Shown: positions 1 to 5,954, counted from the stretch's first letter. The stretch: 6,103 bases of DNA from Pseudomonadota bacterium (GCA_018812395.1 JAHJDS010000314.1:1-6103); one strand, 5' to 3'. The notes: generated by a model not told the origin, from the letters alone. Numbers and translations are program-made.

Positions 1-58
1 CCGGGGCGGCCGCCTTTTCCGGGGCAGGGGCCTTTTCCGGGGCGGCCGCCTTCTCCGG
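1..58 (-). repeat. 18-bp tandem repeat encoding PEK(A/P) hexapeptides
   Basis: The motif ccgg recurs at 1, 19, 37 and 55 with near-identical sequence between, giving three complete 18-bp units that continue past the left edge. On the minus strand each unit encodes Pro-Glu-Lys-Ala-(Ala/Pro)-Ala. The units differ by only a few bases, for example GAG versus GAA for Glu and one GCG-to-CCC change. This points to recent tandem duplication, and copy number may vary between strains. The protein product would be a flexible charged linker. Confidence 0.85.
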
Positions 59-346
59 GGCACGGGCCTCTTCGGCCGGACCGTCCATGGCCGGGGGCCG
101 GCGCGGCTCGGGCGGACGAGGCGGCGGAGGCGGCGGGGGTGGCGAGGGCTCGGGAGAAGTCACGGACGGCGGAGCCTCAGGGGGCGCCAGTTGCTCCTCG
201 GCCCGCTCGAGATCGGCCTTCAGTTTGTCCAGTTCGGCCTTGAGCCACTGGACCTCGTTGGGCTCCCGGGGTGGATTCCCGCCCGGCGGGTTCGGGTTGG
301 AGCCGACGGTCCCCCGCTCTTGTCGTCGATATTGATCTTCGCTCAA
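1..346 (-). CDS. Coiled-coil, proline-rich protein with PEKA-type repeats (5' part; runs off window)
   Basis: I do not recognise this protein. Its first 115 codons are visible, and the frame is open to the left edge. The start is taken as TTG at 346 because GGAGGA lies 7 nt upstream (359-354) and no ATG or GTG occurs in frame between the preceding stop (430-428) and the coding stretch. The protein begins LSEDQYRRQERG. Residues about 30-53 form a short amphipathic heptad-like helix (VQWLKAELDKLKADLERAEE), probably a coiled coil. A proline-rich segment follows, with eight consecutive prolines at 69-76, and from residue 97 there are hexapeptide repeats of the form PEKAAA/PEKAPA. There is no signal peptide, so the visible part is probably cytosolic, or precedes a membrane anchor outside the window. 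It lies 81 nt downstream of the OmpA-domain gene on the same strand, so it probably belongs to the same operon. The codon pattern and RBS make a real gene likely; its function is unknown. Confidence 0.72.
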   Translation of the reverse strand, partial: MSEDQYRRQERGTVGSNPNPPGGNPPREPNEVQWLKAELDKLKADLERAEEQLAPPEAPPSVTSPEPSPPPPPPPPRPPEPRRPPAMDGPAEEARAPEKAAAPEKAPAPEKAAAP

Positions 347-353
347 GGCTTCA

Positions 354-359
354 TCCTCC
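354..359 (-). promoter_or_regulatory. Ribosome binding site that decides the TTG start
   Basis: GGAGGA on the minus strand lies 7 nt before the TTG at 346-344. It is the only strong Shine-Dalgarno match in the 81-nt gap. The alternative in-frame TTG at 367-365 has no purine-rich site upstream, so this hexamer is the main reason for choosing the start at 346. Confidence 0.7.
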
Positions 360-400
360 GCGTTCAAGCGGTGCGTGGAGCGCCAGATTTTATTGACCGT

Positions 401-421
401 CCGGGGCGCAAAGTCGCCCGG
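401..421 (-). other. Intercistronic hairpin just after the OmpA-domain gene
   Basis: On the minus strand CCGGGCG (421-415) can pair with CGCCCCGG (408-401) around a 6-nt loop, with one bulged C. It starts 7 nt after the TAA of the upstream gene. No T-run follows, so it is not a standard terminator. It could stabilise the upstream message end or separate expression of the two genes. Such GC-rich pairing also arises by chance in this genome. Confidence 0.3.
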
Positions 422-427
422 CGGCGG

Positions 428-1546
428 TTAGCGCCTTCTAAACTGGACCCGCCGGTTCTGCTGGCGGCAGTTTTCGCCTCGACTGCGGCAGACCGGCCGG
501 GCCTTGCCGTAGCTCCGGGTCGCCATCCGGTCCGGGCTGACGCCGTGGGAGACGAGATAGGCCTTGACGGACGCGGCCCGGCGGCGGCCCAGGGCGAGGT
601 TGTAGGCCAAACCGGCCCGGTCGTCACAGTGGCCCGCCACCAGGACCCGGGTCTGGGGATAGGCCATCATGTAGGCCACCTTGAAGTTGAGGACCGTCTT
701 GGCCTCGGGCCGAATGAAGGACTTGTCCAGGTCGAAGTAGACCGACTCGTTGAAGAACCGCCTGGTGTCGGCGGCCTTGTCACCGGTCAGCAGCCGGCTC
801 CAGCGCCCGTAGACCTGGGGCCGGGCGGTGCGGTATCCCTTGGGCCCGTAGATCCAGCAGGGTCCCTCGCAGGCGCAGGCCCAGCGCAGGAAATTCTGCC
901 AGAGACGCAGGTAGTCATAGGTCGGCCGCTCCAGGGTGCCGGGGGTGACCTCCCACCTCAGCCAGGCGAAGCCGTCAAAAATGATCCGGCCCTTGCCGTA
1001 GGGCATCACGGCCAAGACCGGCGACCCCGACGGCAGCGACAGGATGGGAATCAGCTTTTCGCCGCGGAAGTAGTACGCCGCCGGCGTGACCTGGGGGCTG
1101 CCGAGGTGGATGTAGCGCACCCCGGCGGTGATGGGGTGGTTGTGGATCGTCCCCCCGGCCTTGGACAACAACTCGTTGTCGTCGTGGGAAGTGGCCGTGA
1201 CGCCGAACAGGACCGCCCAGTCGGTGTTGCCCCGGGTGGCCCGCCGCAGCGGGTTGAAGGTGATCCACAGGAAGTTGCCCCGTTTGACCCATTGTCTCAG
1301 GATATAGACCTGCTTGGTGGACAGATCCGACGGCAGACAGGCCGAGTCGACGCGCATGAGCATCGGCCGGCGGGAGGTCTGGTTCAGGGAGTCCACGATC
1401 TGGACGTTGGTCCGGGTCAGCTCGATGACGTACCGGCAGTATTGGGGCAAGGATTTGATGAAAATGGACTTGGCCGCGGCGGGCGCGACGCTAAGGGCCA
1501 CGACCAGGGCCACCAGGATAAGGCCGATTGCTTGGCGATGCTTCAT
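428..1546 (-). CDS. Exported protein: amidotransferase-like middle domain plus C-terminal OmpA/Pal domain
   Basis: This is a 372-residue protein. The ATG at 1546 is preferred over a longer upstream in-frame start because it directly opens a signal peptide and has GAGGA 5 nt upstream. The hydrophobic core is residues 7-21, with a likely signal peptidase I site APAAA|K after A25. Residues about 35-235 look like a Rossmann-type glutamine-amidotransferase-like fold of the ThuA/DUF4159/DUF4350 kind: YILRQWVKRGNFLWITF at 81-97, HPITAGV at 137-143, YGKGRIIFDG at 183-192. No convincing Cys-His-Glu catalytic triad is visible, so this assignment is tentative. Residues about 265-372 are an OmpA C-terminal domain: VYFDLDKSFIRPEA, then GHCDDRAGLAYNLALGRRRA. 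D308 and R323 align with the pair that binds meso-diaminopimelate in OmpA. C353 and C360 near the end match a common disulfide position. A CACEGPC cluster sits at 224-230. The expected site is the periplasm, bound to peptidoglycan. Its start overlaps the stop of the RHH gene by ATGA, so translation is probably coupled. Confidence 0.85.
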   Translation of the reverse strand: MKHRQAIGLILVALVVALSVAPAAAKSIFIKSLPQYCRYVIELTRTNVQIVDSLNQTSRRPMLMRVDSACLPSDLSTKQVYILRQWVKRGNFLWITFNPLRRATRGNTDWAVLFGVTATSHDDNELLSKAGGTIHNHPITAGVRYIHLGSPQVTPAAYYFRGEKLIPILSLPSGSPVLAVMPYGKGRIIFDGFAWLRWEVTPGTLERPTYDYLRLWQNFLRWACACEGPCWIYGPKGYRTARPQVYGRWSRLLTGDKAADTRRFFNESVYFDLDKSFIRPEAKTVLNFKVAYMMAYPQTRVLVAGHCDDRAGLAYNLALGRRRAASVKAYLVSHGVSPDRMATRSYGKARPVCRSRGENCRQQNRRVQFRRR

Positions 1547-1974
1547 GGTTGTCCTCGATTTTCGTCCCCGGAAAGATATTGACGGATTTTCTTCTCTTGC
1601 TGTGAGTTGGTCAGGTTGAACAGGTGCCACAGGGCCGCCCGCAGGACATCGGCCTTGGGCCTCATCAGGGTGGCGGCCGTGGCGGCGATCTCTTCCTTCA
1701 TGCTCTCGGGCAGACTGGTGGTGAACGGTCGGGGCTGGCCCCGGTCGGCCTCGGCGTAGTAGAGCAGGATCTGGGCGTCCCTCTTCTTGACCGGCAGGAG
1801 CAGGAAGTCGGCCAGGGCCGTCCGGATGAGGTCGGCCTTGTGGCGGTTCATGCCCCGGGCCTGGGCCTCGAGACGGTTCTTGATTTTGACCGGCAGCGAG
1901 GAGGAAAAAGTGAGCTTGGGCTGGACGCGGCCGGTGGCGCTGTTCTCCAGATTGGCGAAGCGGATGCGAACCAC
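1543..1974 (-). CDS. Tandem ribbon-helix-helix (CopG/Arc-type) DNA-binding protein
   Basis: This is a 143-residue protein starting with GTG; GGGGAG lies 8 nt upstream (1988-1983). Two copies of an RHH-like unit are visible. Copy 1 spans residues 19-60 (LTFSSSLPVKIKNRL, then RHKADLIRTALADFLL). Copy 2 spans 81-121 (RPFTTSLPESMKEEI, then RPKADVLRAALWHLFN). They align with a constant offset of 61 residues. Each has the short beta-strand ending S-L-P, a first helix, a turn with R-x-KAD, and a second helix LIRTAL/VLRAAL. RHH proteins normally dimerise to form a two-stranded DNA-contacting sheet, so a tandem protein could form that sheet within one chain; this is inference. The gene heads the leftward operon and overlaps the OmpA-domain gene by 4 nt (ATGA). 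Its last codons (RGQP) also contain that gene's ribosome binding site. Likely targets are its own divergent promoter region, or genes elsewhere. Confidence 0.78.
   Translation of the reverse strand: MVRIRFANLENSATGRVQPKLTFSSSLPVKIKNRLEAQARGMNRHKADLIRTALADFLLLPVKKRDAQILLYYAEADRGQPRPFTTSLPESMKEEIAATAATLMRPKADVLRAALWHLFNLTNSQQEKKIRQYLSGDENRGQP
1552..1556 (-). promoter_or_regulatory. Ribosome binding site of the OmpA-domain gene, inside the RHH coding region
   Basis: GAGGA on the minus strand, 5 nt before the ATG at 1546, is formed by the CGA GGA codons of the RHH protein's final RGQP. With the ATGA stop/start overlap it indicates translational coupling. It also argues for the shorter start, at the signal peptide, of the OmpA-domain protein. 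Confidence 0.65.
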
Positions 1975-2121
1975 GGTCTCATCTCCCCGGGATAAAGGCC
2001 CAGCGGCCGGGCTGGTGGTCTGTGTGACTCAAGGTTGCGCCTCGGAGCGTCTGGTGGCCACTTGTCGTCTCCGGCCGGGCCGGCCTTGGTGGTCCATGGT
2101 ACGGGCCGCTCTCTTGGCGGC

Positions 2122-2141
2122 GGCCGACCATGAGGTCGGCC
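2122..2141 (+). other. Perfect 8-bp hairpin upstream of an orphan terminator
   Basis: GGCCGACC (2122-2129) and GGTCGGCC (2134-2141) form a perfect 8-bp stem with loop ATGA. AAAAGCGAGT then separates it from the terminator-like hairpin at 2153-2170. On the minus strand the same stem would lie in the 5' leader of the RHH gene. It could be a module of a small plus-strand RNA or a leader structure. Confidence 0.45.
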
Positions 2142-2152
2142 AAAAGCGAGTG

Positions 2153-2179
2153 GGCGGTTTGGGGGCCGCCTCTTTTTTT
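2153..2179 (+). terminator. Orphan plus-strand intrinsic terminator
   Basis: GGCGG (2153-2157) pairs with CCGCC (2166-2170) around an 8-nt loop and is followed by TCTTTTTTT. The layout is that of a Rho-independent terminator read rightwards. No plus-strand protein gene lies upstream in the window, so it would end either an unannotated small RNA or antisense transcripts crossing the RHH operon. The stem is short (5 bp, GC only) and the loop large, so strength is uncertain. Confidence 0.45.
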
Positions 2180-2184
2180 ATTGG

Positions 2185-2214
2185 TTGTCTTGTTACGCCC
2201 TTTTCCCCTATACT
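2185..2214 (+). promoter_or_regulatory. Candidate secondary plus-strand promoter
   Basis: TTGTCT (2185-2190) and TATACT (2209-2214) are separated by 18 nt. They match the sigma70 consensus at 4/6 and 5/6 positions. Transcription would start near 2221 and give a leader of about 200 nt before the gene at 2420. It is weaker evidence than the promoter at 2336-2364. Confidence 0.3.
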
Positions 2215-2217
2215 GCC

Positions 2218-2292
2218 AGGATAATGGATTGGCGTTTATTTGGAAAGTCCGTTCGTGTCTATGTGGTTATCACCCCGCACGGGAGATGTCAA
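2218..2292 (-). promoter_or_regulatory. Candidate minus-strand promoter(s) for the RHH operon
   Basis: Two weak options are visible on the minus strand. One is TTTCCA (2246-2241), 17 nt, TATCCT (2223-2218), each box matching 4/6. The other has a perfect TTGACA at 2292-2287 but only TAACCA (2269-2264) at 17 nt. Either would give a leader of roughly 240-280 nt to the GTG start at 1974. The sequence does not decide between them. Confidence 0.28.
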
Positions 2293-2309
2293 GATGTTTT
2301 TTTATATGA

Positions 2310-2323
2310 CATTAACTTTAATG
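2310..2323. promoter_or_regulatory. Perfect 6-2-6 palindrome, candidate operator
   Basis: CATTAA-CT-TTAATG is a perfect inverted repeat 12 nt upstream of the -35 box at 2336. A diverged copy, ACATTAAAAATCATG (2344-2358), fills the -35/-10 spacer. It matches 11 of 15 positions of the first site's ACATTAACTTTAATG (2309-2323), and the copies are 35 nt apart. Two similar sites flanking a -35 box are typical of repressor operators. The tandem-RHH protein is an obvious but unproven candidate binder. Confidence 0.45.
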
Positions 2324-2328
2324 AGCAG

Positions 2329-2345
2329 ACAATACTTGACAATAC
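2329..2345 (+). repeat. Short direct repeat ACAATAC overlapping the -35 box
   Basis: ACAATAC occurs at 2329-2335 and 2339-2345, exactly 10 nt apart (one helical turn), with the -35 hexamer TTGACA sharing bases with the second copy. Helically phased repeats at a -35 box can be regulator half-sites. In an AT-rich stretch this could also be chance. Confidence 0.4.
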
Positions 2346-2364
2346 ATTAAAAATCATGTAGCCT
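2336..2364 (+). promoter_or_regulatory. Sigma70-type promoter of the basic exported protein
   Basis: The -35 box TTGACA (2336-2341) is a perfect consensus. After exactly 17 nt comes TAGCCT (2359-2364), with the key T, A and final T present. Transcription would begin near 2371, leaving a leader of about 50 nt to the ATG at 2420. This is the best promoter in the window, and the palindrome and direct repeats overlap or flank it. Confidence 0.55.
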
Positions 2365-2419
2365 ACCCTCAACCAACCACACCGCCACCAGTACCCCAAC
2401 GAAAAAGGGGAATGGAAAA

Positions 2420-3172
2420 ATGAGAAAATACAACATATTAACCATGGCCGCCACCACCCTCGCCACCCTCGCCCTGGCCCTCGGCGCCACCACCGCCGGC
2501 GCCCAAAGCTCCTCTTTCTTCCGCATCGGCAAACCACCACAAAAAACTAAAAAGACCCCCCCCAAGGCCAAGGCGCCGGCCGCCACCCCGGCCGCGGTCA
2601 AGAAGGCCGCCCCCGAAAAACGAGTGGTCAAACGCCGCCGCCGGCGCGTCTACCACGAGCGCGTGTTCGGCATCCGCCTCGGTTGGTCCCGCAAATACGT
2701 CGAACGACGCTTCCGGCGTCGCCGCGTCCGGCTCCTCGGCCGTAACCGCTTATCCACCATGTACGCCGGCTCGATCTTCCGCAGCCCCGGCCTGAGCGCG
2801 GTGTATATGCTCTTCCAAAAGGGGCGGCTGGCCAAGGTCATGCTGGTCTACGGCGCCGAGGGCTCCGGTCCCCAGGCGGCCAGCACCCTGGCCGCCAAGT
2901 ACCGGTACCTGAGGAAATACGTCAGCCGTCGCTTCGGCAATCCGACCCAGCAAGCGGGCTTCGTCGACGAACGGGTCCCCGATTTCAGCCTGGCCCTGGC
3001 CTCGGGCATGGCCACTTATTTCACCTACTGGCACAATCCCAAGGGCGTTCGCATCCTGTTGTCACTGGATCGAAACAACGGTCGTCCCGCCGTCACCCTC
3101 AGCTACCAGTCCATGGAGCACTTCCTGACGCCGCCGCCCCTCCCCTGGGTGTCGGTCCTGCCCGAGCCGTAG
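2420..3172 (+). CDS. Exported, highly basic protein of unknown function
   Basis: This is a 250-residue protein. The ATG at 2420 has AGGGGA 8 nt upstream. The signal peptide has MRKYN at the N end, a hydrophobic core at about 8-23 and a likely cleavage AGA|Q after residue 28. Residues 38-70 are a Lys/Ala/Pro-rich linker, then comes a polybasic run KRRRRR (71-76). A folded domain follows at about 82-232, with FGIRLGWSRKYVERRF at the start, then AVYMLFQKGRLAKVMLVYG (127-145), YLRKYVSRRFGNP (163-175) and ILLSLDRNNGRPAVTLSYQ (212-230). This order, a G-x-x-LG-x-S-x-x-x-V helix, then a strand pair with an F-x-x-G-x-L turn, then an RFG-x-P turn, resembles the small alpha/beta domains of many uncharacterised periplasmic proteins. 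I cannot assign a family. The excess of Arg/Lys suggests binding to an acidic partner such as lipid headgroups, polysaccharide or nucleic acid (inference). It is a single-gene unit with its own promoter and terminator. Confidence 0.82.
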   Translation: MRKYNILTMAATTLATLALALGATTAGAQSSSFFRIGKPPQKTKKTPPKAKAPAATPAAVKKAAPEKRVVKRRRRRVYHERVFGIRLGWSRKYVERRFRRRRVRLLGRNRLSTMYAGSIFRSPGLSAVYMLFQKGRLAKVMLVYGAEGSGPQAASTLAAKYRYLRKYVSRRFGNPTQQAGFVDERVPDFSLALASGMATYFTYWHNPKGVRILLSLDRNNGRPAVTLSYQSMEHFLTPPPLPWVSVLPEP

Positions 3173-3185
3173 ACGCCTTTCCGGC

Positions 3186-3223
3186 CGGCCCCGGTTCAGC
3201 CGCCTGAACCGGGGCCGCTTTTT
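3186..3223 (+). terminator. Strong Rho-independent terminator
   Basis: A perfect 14-bp stem pairs 3186-3199 with 3204-3217 (arms centred on GGCCCCGGTTCA and TGAACCGGGGCC), with a 4-nt loop CCGC. TTTTT at 3219-3223 follows one base after the stem. It lies 13 nt past the stop codon of the basic exported protein and closes that unit. Confidence 0.92.
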
Positions 3224-3383
3224 CCACAAAACTCCGGTCTCGGCCAGCCCCTGTTTTTATGCTTCATGGAAAACTTTAACTTTCCTTGGCGTCAGCACCA
3301 TACCCCCCCCTCCGCGTCCCAACCGACCAAGAGGCTCTCCATCTGTCCGGACCGATCCCGGAAAAGAAACCGCCAAAAATACC

Positions 3384-3412
3384 TTGCCATGCCCCTGGCC
3401 CTCTGATAACTT
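3384..3412 (+). promoter_or_regulatory. Candidate promoter of the Ppx/GppA-guaBA unit
   Basis: TTGCCA (3384-3389) matches the -35 consensus at 5/6. After 17 nt comes TAACTT (3407-3412), which keeps T, A and final T. The start would be near 3419, about 40 nt before the ATG at 3459. An alternative is TTGGCC (3411-3416), 18 nt, TAACCT (3435-3440), which would give a leader of only about 12 nt. Confidence 0.33.
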
Positions 3413-3433
3413 GGCCCAAAGGCCACCAGGGGC
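3391..3433. repeat. Inverted repeat around the candidate promoter upstream of Ppx/GppA
   Basis: GCCCCTGG (3391-3398) and CCAGGGGC (3426-3433) are perfect complements separated by 27 nt that include the proposed -10 box. A smaller GGCC-CAAA-GGCC hairpin lies inside. It could be a two-half-site operator or part of a leader structure. Chance is possible at this GC content. Confidence 0.35.
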
Positions 3434-3458
3434 GTAACCTGAATAACTGCTTGTCAAT

Positions 3459-4430
3459 ATGAGTAAAATAGCGGTCATCGACGTCGGCAGCTATACCGTG
3501 CGCCTCCTGGTGGCCCAGGTCCAGACACCCGGCCTCGGCTGGCGCCCCGACTTCTACGACCGGCGGGTGACCAACCTCGGCCGCGGACTCGATCAGGGGC
3601 GCGGCCTGGACCCGGCCGCGGTCCGGGACACCGAGGCGGCGGTGGCCGCCATGGCGGGGCGGGCCCGGGACGCCGGGGCCGAGGTGATCCTGCCGGTGGG
3701 CACGGCGGCCGTGCGCCGGGCCGTCGAGTCGGGGTCCGAGGGCCGGGAGGTGGTGGACCGTTTGTCCCGGGCGGCCGAGAACCCCTTGAATATCCTGTCC
3801 GGTCCGGAGGAGGCCCGGCTGTCCGTGTCGGGGGTGGTGACCGCCCTCGATCCCCAAGAACGCCCCTGGCTGGTCTTTGATCTGGGCGGCCGCAGCCTGG
3901 AGGTCGCGGCCTTGCCTCCCCGGGCCGGGTCCGATCCGTTGACCCGGTCAGAGACGTTCAGCCTGGAGCTGGGCGCCTTGTCCCTGACCGAACGTTTCGT
4001 GACCCTGGATCCGCCGCCCCCGGACCAGTTGGCCGCGTTGCGGGCTTACGTGGCCCGCACTTTGGCGGAATCGTTGCTCAATCCCGGAGGCGGGGGAGGC
4101 GACGCCGCCGCGTCCCTGGCCGGGACCGGCGGCACGGTCTCGACCCTGGGGGTGATCGAGGCCGGTCTGAGCCGATACGAGGTCGGCGCGGTAGGCGGCC
4201 TGTGGCTGGCCCGGGACAGGGTGGGGCACTGGCTCGACGTTCTGTCCGTACTGACCGAGGCCGAGCGCCGCCGGGTCTTAGGGCCGGCGGCCGACCGGGC
4301 CTTGGTGATCGTCGCCGGCGCGGCCATCGTTCAGGGCTTGATCGAGCATTGGCAGGCCCCGGGCCTCCGGGTCGTCGAGGCCGGGCTCCTGGAAGGCGTT
4401 GTCGAGGATTACCTGACCGGCCGGGACTGA
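3459..4430 (+). CDS. Ppx/GppA-family phosphatase (exopolyphosphatase / pppGpp phosphohydrolase-like)
   Basis: This is a 323-residue protein of the ASKHA fold, cytosolic. The family removes terminal phosphate from polyphosphate or converts pppGpp to ppGpp. Visible motifs in order: IAVIDVGSYTVRLLVA (4-19, phosphate-1 loop), the conserved NLGRGLDQGRGLD (39-51), VGTAAVRRA (80-88), ISG-type LSGPEEARLSVSGV (113-126) with the catalytic glutamate at E117/E118, DLGGRSLEV (141-149), GTGGTVSTL (222-230), and the C-terminal VEAGLLEGVV. The length fits the two-subdomain catalytic module without the HD-like C-terminal domain of long Ppx/GppA proteins. The usual DIGGGSTE is changed to DLGGRSLE, losing the third Gly and the Thr, so activity or ligand may differ. 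The ATG is fixed by the motif and by an in-frame TAA four codons upstream (3444-3446), but no Shine-Dalgarno precedes it. The gene lies 36 nt before guaB, probably in one transcript. Ppx and GppA cannot be told apart from sequence alone. Confidence 0.85.
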   Translation: MSKIAVIDVGSYTVRLLVAQVQTPGLGWRPDFYDRRVTNLGRGLDQGRGLDPAAVRDTEAAVAAMAGRARDAGAEVILPVGTAAVRRAVESGSEGREVVDRLSRAAENPLNILSGPEEARLSVSGVVTALDPQERPWLVFDLGGRSLEVAALPPRAGSDPLTRSETFSLELGALSLTERFVTLDPPPPDQLAALRAYVARTLAESLLNPGGGGGDAAASLAGTGGTVSTLGVIEAGLSRYEVGAVGGLWLARDRVGHWLDVLSVLTEAERRRVLGPAADRALVIVAGAAIVQGLIEHWQAPGLRVVEAGLLEGVVEDYLTGRD

Positions 4431-4440
4431 GCGTCCCGGC
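4420..4440 (+). other. Hairpin enclosing the Ppx/GppA stop codon
   Basis: GCCGGGAC (4420-4427) and GTCCCGGC (4433-4440) form a perfect 8-bp stem. The 5-nt loop TGAGC contains the TGA stop. A TTTTT tract follows only at 4451-4455, 10 nt after the stem, too far for a standard terminator. It could act as a partial attenuator, or as an mRNA-processing or stability element, between the phosphatase gene and guaB. Confidence 0.45.
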
Positions 4441-4455
4441 GCGGTCTCTGTTTTT

Positions 4456-4461
4456 AGGAGG
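4456..4461 (+). promoter_or_regulatory. Strong ribosome binding site of guaB
   Basis: AGGAGG, followed by GG, ends 5 nt before the guaB ATG. It contrasts with the absent site before the upstream phosphatase gene and suggests much higher translation of guaB than of its neighbour if both lie on one message. Confidence 0.75.
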
Positions 4462-4466
4462 GGATC

Positions 4467-5948
<1,482 letters not shown>

Positions 5949-5954
5949 ACGGAT

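Larger units (their letters stand above)
1975..2419. other. Divergent intergenic region: GC-rich structured half and AT-rich regulatory half
   Basis: These 445 nt separate the leftward RHH operon from the rightward basic exported protein. I see no convincing protein gene. About 1990-2170 is very GC-rich and rich in self-complementary segments, ending in a plus-strand hairpin followed by T7. About 2171-2419 is sharply AT-rich compared with the surroundings. It carries promoter-like boxes on both strands, a palindrome and short direct repeats, listed separately. The composition break suggests a control region with DNA-binding sites, or a small horizontally acquired patch. Confidence 0.7.
3224..3458. 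other. Intergenic spacer before the Ppx/GppA-guaBA unit
   Basis: About 235 nt lie between the terminator and the Ppx/GppA start. Apart from the candidate promoter and inverted repeat at 3384-3433, it holds an imperfect AT-rich dyad (GGAAA...TTTCC, 3268-3285) and an 8-C homopolymer (3303-3310). I see no convincing gene on either strand. Confidence 0.6.

Noticed and set aside
191..1582. Very long plus-strand open frame over the OmpA-domain gene
   Set aside because: It is antisense to a clear signal-peptide/OmpA protein, has biased low-complexity composition and no recognisable domain; it is a GC-rich shadow frame.
1545..1630. Longer N-terminus for the OmpA-domain protein starting at 1630
   Set aside because: It would put 28 residues before a normal signal peptide and overlap the RHH gene by 88 nt; the ATG at 1546 has its own RBS and an ATGA overlap.
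1975..2180. Known structured RNAs (6S, SRP RNA, tmRNA) in the GC-rich half of the divergent spacer
   Set aside because: I looked for their signature sequences and found none; only generic hairpins are present.
2236..2255. GGAAAGTCCG, resembling the 5' signature of RNase P RNA
   Set aside because: Only about ten bases match; none of the other conserved RNase P elements follow in the next 200 nt, which is AT-rich promoter sequence.
2271..2303. T7 tract at 2297-2303 as a terminator
   Set aside because: The preceding CCCGCACGGG leaves a loop too small or a stem too short, and it is 14 nt or more from the T-run.
3266..3406. 46-codon plus-strand ORF in the spacer before Ppx/GppA
   Set aside because: It has no ribosome binding site and an irregular composition with an 8-C run, and it runs into the candidate promoter; probably chance.
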